Below, in pieces: positions 59,901 to 64,000 of a stretch of DNA of 64,000 bases. A program made the translations under genes and the position numbers. The DNA comes from Macrosoma leucophasiata. Its lineage: Eukaryota > Arthropoda > Insecta > Lepidoptera > Hedylidae. Location of the stretch: positions 11,582,501 through 11,646,500 of the forward strand of contig JAWQUS010000027.1 in assembly GCA_036365455.1 (NCBI GenBank), in the 5' to 3' direction. Every line of letters starts with the position of its first letter. Within the stretch, counting starts at the first letter, position 1. The notes beneath the pieces are model-generated. The model saw only the letters and a program-made list of their open reading frames with translations. It ran no database searches and was not told the origin of the DNA.

Positions 59901-62900
59901 TTTTCTAGCAAATTAATCAAATTATCAATTTGAGAATTTCGAAGTCTATTATCAATTTCCACCAAAACGAGTTTGTTTGTAGTTTCCCGTAACTCCTTTC
60001 CGATTTCCAAATGATTTTGTTGCAAATCAAAAATCTTTTTTAGTATGCCTTTAGTGGGTACTTTGTCTTCGGGTGATAGATTTAAACGTTGTCTGGAATT
60101 AATATTAATAACAATTAATCTCAAATACATGGTGAAATTATAGTTGTTGATTTCCCGCAGCAGAACGATTTCTTCTTCAACAGAGAACTTCAATTAGGAT
60201 TAAGTATTTCTATTAACTAATAACATATAATTGCAATAAATAAATCTAAATCTAAGTATCGTTTTATGTATTTAATATGTGTGGTGTTTACGGGATGATG
60301 TGGACAAAATCCTTTAATAATAATTTAAAAAAAAACCGAGACCTTCGATGAATAGTACATTATTAAAATTTATTAAAACACACAAAACAAAATTTTCAAA
60401 TAATATAAGAATTATCATCATCTCGAAAGCGTGAGAAATGATAGTAATTCTCTAAACGTAACGTCTGTAACTATTATGTACATCTTGATCTAGTGCACTC
60501 AAACAAGCATGCGTTGCCGATAAAGTCATAAAAACCGTAAATATTCATATTTTTTTAGAACAAATTAAGCTCACTTGCCTTGTAATACGGCATAACTAAT
60601 ACAAAAAGAATATTATAGATGTATAATTGATCTATAATATCAAAATCATTTTGCTGCGGGAAAACTAGCAATAAAATTCCACCGTGTATATTACGTATTA
60701 TTAAAAAGTAAAAGTTTTGAAAAGTAACGTACCTCATTGCTTCATTTTGTATTTGTAAGTCATCTACGATTTCATTTAAGATATTTATTTCATTTATCAA
60801 AGACTTTATGCCCTCGTTTTTAATTTTTAGTTGCCGCTTTTTATTTTTAATCCCATTTAACAACTCACTCAAGCCTTCTTCCGATTGAAGAAGTTGTAAT
60901 TGCGACGTTATTTCTGTCAACTGTTGATATATAAACACTTTATAAAAGAACTATGAATTAAAAATAATTATTGTTGAAGCTGTATGTAGTGACTCTTACC
61001 TCTCTTTCTCTTAGAGCAACCATTTCTTCTGCAGAGTGAATGGCTGCAGTTAAACTTTTGACTTGTTTTGTTAGCTTAAGAATAATTTTTCTTTCTTTTC
61101 CGTCGTCACTTTCATTTTTTGAATCTGATATAGGCTGGTCTGGAATCTCTTCAATTAAAGATTTTAGTTGCTTGTTTTCCGCCTTCAGAATACAAATAAG
61201 ATTTGCAGATTGTATTATTTCATTAGAAGCCTCTGCTAATTTTTTCTGTAATTCTTCGTTCTTAATATCTTCCGCGGGATCTTTCTAAAAATGTTATAAA
61301 TAAAAATACTTACCTGATATTAATATTATAGCACTATCACAAATATTAATAAATATTTTACTTACTTTGGGTGAAATAGCTGGTTTAGACGCTTGAATTA
61401 AATCTTCTTTGAGTTTCGTGTTTTCAGCAGATAAACGATCTATTTCGCTTTTATTTGATTTAAGTATGGCCTGAAAAATAAAATATGTAACAAAATCATG
61501 TATATAACCTTTTGTTATAATAGAAATAATGTAAAAATACAAATATTTCTAAATCTACCCAATTTTGAGATTTAATTATAATCTAGAAACCTAGATGTAA
61601 CACTGACATAGAATATCACTAGTATGTACAGATACTATAACAATGTTTTTTCTTTTAGGTATGTCTTATTTCGACGATCCAGTTAGTCCAGCGGTGTGAG
61701 ATGACCATTTGATTCGAAGGGTACGATCCCCGCACGGGGACAAATATTTTTTTTATGTAATGGAAGTGGCAAACAAGCCTGCAGTTCACATTGATGTTAA
61801 ATGTTAACTGCAGCCTATAGACACTTACATGAAGACCAAGGTTAAATGCAGATGCGTTACTACGTAAGGTGTTATGCCTCTGTGTCAGAAATTACAGGGC
61901 CGTATGGTATTGGCATGGCCTACAGATATTTATTACGGGTCTGGGTGTTTGTGCATGTGTTGTATGTGTACAACGGCACCCACGACACAGGTTTACCTAC
62001 TGTGGGGCTGTGAATGTAAGCGTATTTTATTTTATAATTGTGATTGTGTAACTGTCTCGGTTGCCTAGTGGTAGCAGGCCACTACTACTACGCTGAGGTC
62101 CTGGGTTCGATTCCCGGGTAGGGGGTTATCAGAGATAATGGTGTAAAGTCCTTTATCTCTGGTTCTATTGGGATATTTCCATTTTCAGGAAATTTCCCAG
62201 TACCTCGAAGTTTGGTAATGTACCCGGAGATGTCAACAGCCTCGCCACCTGTTACATGGGCCAAAAACGTAACCGGTGAATCGTGGGTGTTTGCATGTAT
62301 GCTTGAATGCATGCATTTACCTCTGCCTACCCCTTCGGGGATTACAGGCGTGAAGTAACGTTTTATAATTGTGAGTATGCATTCAACGGTAAAGGTACCT
62401 AGTGATCCAATTTTTCACCAGTCCCAAGATCAAAATGAGTTTATAAATAACCCGTGAATGCATAAGGATATTCGACTATGAATAATATTCATATAGCATA
62501 GGTACTTGATCACCTTGAAATGTTGAAGTTTTGATTTTACAATTTCTTGTATATTTACTTTAGTATCATTTTTGGTGGTCAGTTCCGTTTTTAACGATTC
62601 AATTTCAAGACTGAGTTGACTTTTGGATTGTTCCGATTTTCCAATAACATCTGTAAGTAGTTAAAAAAAGATTAATATAAGTGGATTGAATTCCGTAACA
62701 TCTTTATACATACCATAGATAGGTAGCATTGGTAAGATAGATAAGTAAACATGTCTTATTTCTTTAAGCTATGCTGATCAAGGATCTGAAAATTATTTAA
62801 GTCTCGTCCATTTGACAAAATTTAGGAAGGTCCTTACTTGTATTAGTATTTACATTGATAAGTCCTGCTTTTTTATGTAACGGAAGTGGTAAAGCAGCAT

Positions 62901-63890
62901 GTAGTTCACATTGATGTTAAGTGATGACTGCAGCCTATAGACACTTACACAAAGACCAAGGACAAAATGTAGATGCGTTACCAATCTTGAGGCCTAAGGT
63001 GTTATGCCTCTGTGCCGGAAATTACAGGGCCGTACATTACCACCTGACCGGAACACGATAGTGCTGAACATTACCATTTAGCGGTAAGTATATTAGGTAA
63101 TGCGGTGGTGGCCATGCCCGCGAGCTCCGTCACTGGAGCTCTACCACCAGTAGAACTTACAGATATTTGTTTCGGGTCTGAACCTCGCCCTCACCAACAA
63201 AAATAAGAGACATGTAATTGTAACTGAAGTTCATACCTTTTAATTGACGACATTCATTATTTACAGTAAATAATTGTTCGGTTAAATTTTCAATAACTTG
63301 AGTAGCTTCCTTTAGTTTATCTTTGAATACTGATAACTTATCCTTGAGTTTTGAATTTTCTTCTTCTAATGACTAGAAATTAATAACTTTTATATGCAAT
63401 GTCACGTTGTTCTTGTAAAGAGGCCATATTGTTGTAATTAAAAAAAAACATAAACTAGCTAATACTTAAATAGAAAATTGATGTTAAATTTAATTTACTG
63501 TTTTCATTTTAAACTAAATGCTCAGGTTTTCTAAGATATACTCCAATATAGTTGTAACCAGACTATGATATCGATCAAAACATAAAACTGGCGTCCCATG
63601 GACTGGTTTCTCACGTACCTTTACGTCACTGAGTAACTTTCGAATATGGCGATTTTTTTTAAATATATCATTTTCAAGTTGTGCTATTGCATTCATTTCC
63701 GATAAAGCGTCACGACTAGACTCGCTATCTTTGTCAATATTATGTTTTTCCTCTTCTAATTTACTCTTACGTCCTTCTAATTGTGCAATATCTGAATAAA
63801 GTTGTTCTAGAATTTCTTTATTAGCTTTTATTTCTTCTTCTTGATGTGTTAACGTTTCCATTACACTATCTGGACTTGTATTAGGGGATT
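35851..63890 (-). CDS. Cep290: CEP290 homologue, 30 exons in window, N-terminus off the right edge
   Basis: CEP290 is a very long coiled-coil protein of the centrosome and ciliary transition zone, where it bridges microtubules and membrane. Twenty-nine phase-consistent exons encode about 2,012 residues, or about 2,037 with the proposed last exon; human CEP290 has 2,479. Diagnostic matches along the length are the run KNEGIKSLINEINILNE ending in NEAMRQRL, the CPSLEALLRSLEARHAAG block, EQYHGSLPL, ERWQARYEEKCQEVKKLE, and LEQTVLTLRGLVSKLQ. They occur in the same order as in the human protein. The remaining sequence is heptad-rich Leu/Glu/Lys coiled coil. The first exon here starts mid-codon, so at least one exon lies beyond 64000. 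One intron contains a 6.3-kb LINE. Confidence 0.92.
36192..36327 (+). repeat. Repeat A, old fragment
   Basis: ACCACCGCATTATCTTACAT to AGCAACGCATCTACATT, strongly diverged. Confidence 0.5.
36328..38713. other. Cep290 intron sequence, nothing recognised
   Basis: If the terminal exon is right, this is intron. A 12-base tandem duplication (CTGGCCCACC unit) occurs at 37598-37619. No exon for the conserved C-terminal coiled coil was found on the minus strand. Confidence 0.35.
38714..38858 (-). mobile_element. 145-bp MITE, copy 3
   Basis: Same family in reverse orientation, flanked by TTA on both sides. Across the three copies the flanks are TAT, TAA and TTA: a 3-bp duplication, as in PIF/Harbinger-type elements. 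Confidence 0.85.
39140..39660 (+). mobile_element. RTE-type LINE C-terminal fragment, nonsense-mutated
   Basis: The frame carries QRVMERAMLAMADKIRDEV, LKWQWAGHVYRR, then KRSVGRPVARWSDDIRK and AAQDR, the C-terminal end of an RTE-type LINE polyprotein. A TGA at 39611-39613 replaces the tryptophan expected there, and the frame then continues to QQWTAIA and a second stop. The first roughly 50 residues upstream are not recognisable. It lies in the long Cep290 intron, opposite strand. Confidence 0.75.
39718..45635 (-). CDS. Cep290: Cep290 exon block C (seven exons)
   Basis: Exons: 45501-45635, 43612-43766, 43027-43196, 42114-42274, 41413-41537, 40090-40187 and 39718-39855. This block is separated from block B by a 7-kb intron carrying the LINE. 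It contains WDKWKRAQQASERW split over a phase 2 joint. Exon 41413-41537 ends at a GC donor (G|gcacgt), the only phase that keeps LRGLVSKLQADQ open. Exon 39718-39855 ends EREDELLRE before gtacat. Confidence 0.9.
40287..40515 (+). repeat. RTE-like 3' tail
   Basis: Begins ACTAGCGACCCGCCCCGGCT and continues TCGCATGTGTAGC, a second subfamily of the same widespread tail; it ends near TAGCGGGACTTTA in a Cep290 intron. Confidence 0.55.
40640..40756 (+). repeat. Repeat A, old 3' fragment
   Basis: GTGTAGATGTCTATAGGTTG to TGCATGCTTATTTGCCACC, A-rich end. Confidence 0.5.
40976..41284 (-). repeat. tRNA-derived SINE (repeat B), reverse copy
   Basis: Full-length reverse copy of the 62053 element, from TTCACGCCTGTAATCCCC to AGGCTACCGAGGCAG. 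It serves as the uninterrupted reference for the LINE insertion site. Confidence 0.75.
41692..41972 (-). repeat. Repeat A, reverse full-length copy in Cep290 intron
   Basis: TTTTTTTATGTAATGGAAG to CTCTACCACCAGT, little diverged. Confidence 0.75.
42642..42904 (+). repeat. Repeat A copy in Cep290 intron
   Basis: AACTGGTACAGCTCCAGC to an A-rich end; moderate divergence. Confidence 0.65.
43306..43575 (-). repeat. Repeat A, diverged reverse copy in Cep290 intron
   Basis: GGAGGTGGAAAACAAGCAT to CTCTGGTGG, all blocks recognisable. Confidence 0.6.
44108..44474 (+). repeat. SINE with 5S rRNA-like region, copy 1
   Basis: Near the 5' end, GGTTAAGTACTACGGGCGCG and GATGGGTGACCGCTAGTGAC resemble the internal promoter half of 5S rRNA. 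It ends with CCCAGCAGTGGGACGTAT and an (ATT)n tail. Length is about 365 bp. Located in a Cep290 intron, opposite strand. Confidence 0.65.
44573..44757 (-). repeat. tRNA-derived SINE (repeat C), reverse copy
   Basis: Uninterrupted reverse copy: GTGTCGTGGGTGCCGTTGTA ... GGGATCGAACCCGCGACC ... CATCTCACACCGCTGG. The B-box-like part is well kept. Confidence 0.65.
44897..45000 (-). repeat. Repeat A, fragment
   Basis: GTTAAGTGATGACTACCGC to CCATGAGGTCTGTGAT, tail side only. Confidence 0.45.
45118..45190 (+). pseudogene. tRNA-like sequence, possibly tRNA-Thr-derived
   Basis: It folds as a near tRNA: acceptor ACATCGG against CCGAAGT (6 of 7 pairs), D arm GCTC/GAGC, an anticodon arm around CTTGTGA (TGT in the anticodon place) with one extra C in the 3' side, and T arm GCGGG TTCAAGT CCCGC. 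The defects make a working tRNA doubtful. It is more likely a pseudogene or SINE head, since a palindromic-ended block follows directly. Confidence 0.5.
45200..45330. mobile_element. 131-bp element with perfect 15-bp inverted ends
   Basis: ACGTGACAACGTCTT at the left and AAGACGTTGTCACGT at the right are exact inverses. The interior is GC-rich (AACGCCCGGTAACGAACG, GGCCTGCCGGACCGGCG) against AT-rich flanks. It abuts the tRNA-like sequence, and together they may form one composite SINE. Confidence 0.6.
45871..46022 (-). repeat. tRNA-derived SINE (repeat B), left half split by the LINE
   Basis: Matches the 40976 copy up to CATTACCAAACTT, where the LINE begins. The remainder is at 52304-52467. 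Confidence 0.8.
46199..46340 (-). repeat. A-rich tracts in LINE 3' region
   Basis: The plus strand shows several runs of 8-13 T broken by single G or C bases. On the element's own strand these are A-rich tracts downstream of ORF2. About 175 bp of non-A-rich sequence follows before the end of the element, so this is not the terminal tail. Confidence 0.6.
46387..49602 (-). CDS. LINE ORF2, endonuclease and reverse transcriptase
   Basis: This is the copying enzyme of the LINE: an APE-type endonuclease nicks the target and a reverse transcriptase primes from it. The frame is open from a TGA at about 49603 to the stop at 46387. The endonuclease starts at LRLLYWNPGG, with LGETKL and AGDLNAKHPSWGS. 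The reverse transcriptase has FLDIEKAFDRVWH, GVPQGSCLSP and the catalytic LFADDSAY, then a C-terminal LTYAAPAWY region. FADD rather than YADD favours the Jockey clade. I see no AUG before the endonuclease domain; the frame overlaps the end of ORF1 by about 145 nt in the -1 frame. Otherwise it is undamaged. Confidence 0.9.
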   Translation of the reverse strand, partial: SEGAVSVPVTRDIHQYPDRDTDGLQRGPGYSPGSTAGPVRTNTASDNLRNNTPVNNTNTSTIQQHIPTQPQPHFLRLLYWNPGGIKGHIRELRDLAQSQNIHVVLLGETKLRTGDELRIPNFFVYRHDEVSPRGLAYRGTAALVRRDVVHDELGTLPFVSVRSKGVCVNADGTELHIFAAYRPPGGNVDVRDVHALLGDKPTIVAGDLNAKHPSWGSRVISPPGRRIFEDSQVGGYSVIGPDAPSHVPTNPSHQPDVLDIVIHKHLPWPVHVEVLYDLDAQHLPLLVTLSLSSSFTISRPPRRRTDWHAFARTMSEAEPLGALQSPEEVEAATSRLASVIKAAKEAATTTLPPRTYRRGALPASLESLRQQKRVLRQLWARTRCPSVKSDLNRLTERLSAAVSVHRGSTWETTIDRAGEKDTNLYALTRALTREAAPIYPLLDSSGRRCYRPQDRAEIMANHLEGVFTPNPANDAVVEHLEDCERRVRELLSVPATPLRGEDFISPTELRKAVLRLPSRRAAGPDGIPIEALRHLPWKSLVTLTKLFNGVLRTGHFPTNWKLGRVIVLPKPGKDRRLPSSYRPITLLSHLGKLFERLLLRRLRPLLPSREEQFGFRAGHSTTLQLTRVLHHLAFEANRDHYAVGVFLDIEKAFDRVWHVGLLDKVAARLPSGIYRVVADFLQDRRFYVTVEGCDSAQHPIRAGVPQGSCLSPCLYAAYTDDVPTLRDHLREGERDVMLSLFADDSAYIATSARLQLAIAKMQHLLDLLPEWLDKWRMAVNVDKTAAIVTRIRRMPQPLRLRGQDIAWQSTVKYLGCSIDRALRMVPTVNHVVQQAAAARSMLRPVLQSRLPLRTKIRLYKTYVRSRLTYAAPAWYALCSATQRRRLQVQQNVSLRLITGAGRYVRNDVIARDLGVESVEEFVVRLARRMFDRADNGPHEHLRGLALLHSRPPEGRPLPREILPPVSPGARRADAAHPIPPEAPIPRITVSAGHTYIHTDTHIPIDRPHSPASYWAGSSPAHLPGSCPGRGTESPIGPAAASPGLGQSDGVDVWPLTIGNLHLFNLIDHDHL
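49458..51857 (-). pseudogene. LINE ORF1, gag-like zinc-knuckle protein broken by one amber codon
   Basis: An 800-codon frame starts at MSDPPKPRAL and is open except for a single TAG at 50418-50420. The first part (479 codons) has a low-complexity Ser/Pro N-terminus, then three zinc knuckles (CHRCQALGHASSNC, CVRCAGNHPVAEC, CANCDGPH). These are nucleic-acid chaperone motifs typical of LINE ORF1. The stop lies inside a run of 11-residue proline repeats (P-x-A-Q-x-V-P-G-P-x-Q) that continue in the same frame. The other repeat units have CAG at the matching place, so one C-to-T change probably made the stop. The frame ends at TAA (49458-49460). Confidence 0.85.
50158..50447 (-). repeat. 33-bp tandem repeat inside LINE ORF1
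   Basis: About nine degenerate copies of a 33-bp GC-rich unit encode 11-residue repeats around VPGPxQPQAx. They span both sides of the amber codon, so ORF1's proline-rich linker is a coding minisatellite. Copy number is likely to vary between elements. Confidence 0.75.
52304..52467 (-). repeat. tRNA-derived SINE (repeat B), right half split by the LINE
   Basis: Resumes at AAACTTCGATGCACTGGG and runs to CTACCGAGGCAG, with the reversed tRNA-like boxes. AAACTT is shared with the left half. Confidence 0.8.
52649..58658 (-). CDS. Cep290: Cep290 exon block B (thirteen exons)
   Basis: Exons: 57817-58658, 57554-57719, 57344-57473, 57071-57180, 56826-57002, 55429-55690, 54886-55120, 54155-54815, 53835-53966, 53652-53757, 53396-53569, 53078-53280 and 52649-52798. 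Reading phase is kept throughout. Landmarks include an 842-nt exon with FWKQNNKLNEYIGKYRSIL, the exon with LQDNQKRYMNNDIEINML, and the exon with LKEQYHGSLPL. Exon 54155-54815 is a long, less conserved coiled coil. The intron between 55429 and 57002 includes RTE-like sequence broken by a 541-bp element. Confidence 0.92.
55744..55810 (-). repeat. Repeat A, short tail fragment
   Basis: TTTTTTTTGTAATGAAAGCG to GATGACTGCAGCCT only. Confidence 0.55.
56020..56716 (-). repeat. RTE-like 3' tail split by a later insertion
   Basis: Left part 56020-56101 contains TCTGTCCGTCTGTTTGTC and the reversed ACCGATT motif; right part 56643-56716 contains TACAGAGATCGAGCTGACTT and ends AGCCGCGGGCAACAGCTAG. Joined, they make one ordinary tail, so the 541 bp between them arrived later. 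Confidence 0.65.
56102..56642. mobile_element. 541-bp DNA element with 11-bp inverted ends
   Basis: GGAGATGTTGC at 56102-56112 is mirrored exactly by GCAACATCTCC at 56632-56642. It lies inside an RTE-like tail, which sets the boundaries. The interior is AT-rich with no long coding frame. No clear target duplication is seen. The family is unknown. Confidence 0.5.
56738..56800 (+). repeat. 5S-like SINE, tail fragment
   Basis: CTCCTCCCACCGGCCTAATC, AAGAAGGGGAGAGACTCGAG and an (ATT)n tract match only the 3' end of the family. Confidence 0.5.
58744..58982. mobile_element. Foldback element in Cep290 intron
   Basis: The outer arm CCAACAAGAAATATTGCATA is matched 19/20 by the reversed right end. An inner arm pair (CGGCTTATTTTG and TAGAGCGTTATCTCT) also inverts. 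The length is 239 bp, with no coding sequence. It lies just upstream of the 842-nt Cep290 exon. Confidence 0.75.
59101..63890 (-). CDS. Cep290: Cep290 exon block A (nine exons)
   Basis: Exons in coding order: 63619-63890, 63237-63372, 62514-62650, 61366-61470, 61000-61284, 60733-60920, 59814-60092, 59503-59633 and 59101-59275. The first starts after gcctcag with two bases of a split codon, contains NRHIRKLLSDVK and is strongly coiled coil. The sixth and seventh carry the best-conserved region (INEINILNE, then RQRLNLSPEDK). The last carries CPSLEALLRSLEARHAAG. All introns are GT-AG. The third intron holds nested SINEs (61688-62357) and the second a repeat A copy. Confidence 0.92.
61688..62030 (+). 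repeat. tRNA-derived SINE (repeat C) with nested repeat A
   Basis: The head, CAGCGGTGTGAGATGACC followed by GGTACGATCCCCGCAC, is tRNA-like. The tail is GGTCTGGGTGTTTGTGCATG then CAACGGCACCCACGACACAG. A truncated repeat A at 61747-61905 splits it after ACAAATAT. Confidence 0.65.
61747..61905 (-). repeat. Repeat A, truncated reverse copy nested in repeat C
   Basis: TTTTTTTTATGTAATGGAAG to AATTACAGGGCCGTA, inserted into the tRNA-derived SINE at 61688-62030. Confidence 0.7.
62053..62357 (+). repeat. tRNA-derived SINE (repeat B), complete
   Basis: The head has tRNA-like promoter boxes: TTGCCTAGTGGTAGCAGG (A box) and GGTTCGATTCCCGGG (B box). The body runs through AAAGTCCTTTATCTCTGG and CACCTGTTACATGGGCC to CCTACCCCTTCGGGGATTAC, with GGCGTGAAGTAA at the end. 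Confidence 0.75.
62868..63151 (-). repeat. Repeat A, reverse full-length copy in Cep290 intron
   Basis: TTTTTTATGTAACGGAAGTG to CTCTACCACCAGT, close to the reference. Confidence 0.75.
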
Positions 63891-64000
63891 CTGAGGCAAA
63901 AAGTGAAATGTAATTTTCAACTTAACTCTAAGAATAAAATCTAATAGGTACATACAAATCTCATGTCACAGGGTTTGTTATCGAATTCCTTCGAAAATAA

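Overview
The window looks like nuclear DNA from a moth or butterfly (Lepidoptera). It is AT-rich and full of short TAGGTA/TACCTA runs. Its genes are split by many small introns. It carries an insect-type seven-transmembrane odorant receptor gene, and many transposable elements, including RTE 3' tails of a kind common in moths. The species cannot be named from the sequence.

Layout. (1) 90-11518, minus strand: an odorant receptor gene. The first exon (312 codons) is an obvious open frame. I recovered four more exons (5599-5695, 3380-3493, 503-658 and probably 90-137) by joining splice sites in phase, giving about 450 residues. Its introns are swollen by a mariner element, SINE-like repeats, MITEs and RTE tails. 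(2) 11519-24366: intergenic, holding a second damaged mariner, an RTE fragment, foldback and terminal-inverted-repeat elements and SINE-like copies. (3) 24376-33181, plus strand: a complete nine-exon SLC5-family sodium/solute symporter of 570 residues. (4) 33182-35850: intergenic between two convergent genes, with a long-terminal-repeat DNA element. (5) 35851-63890, minus strand: most of a CEP290 gene (ciliary transition-zone and centrosomal coiled-coil protein). It has 29 well-supported exons plus a likely terminal exon, about 2,040 residues; the N-terminal exons lie past the right edge. One intron of this gene holds a 6.3-kb Jockey-like LINE (46023-52303), which is inserted inside an older tRNA-derived SINE.

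The three host genes have no evident functional link. One is an olfactory membrane protein, one a plasma-membrane symporter and one a ciliary scaffold. The dominant theme is repeat invasion: a roughly 290-bp SINE-like family (repeat A) occurs about 24 times in both orientations, and there are several nested insertions with readable target-site duplications. Exons were inferred by eye from splice consensus, reading phase and protein-family similarity; no searches or RNA data were available.
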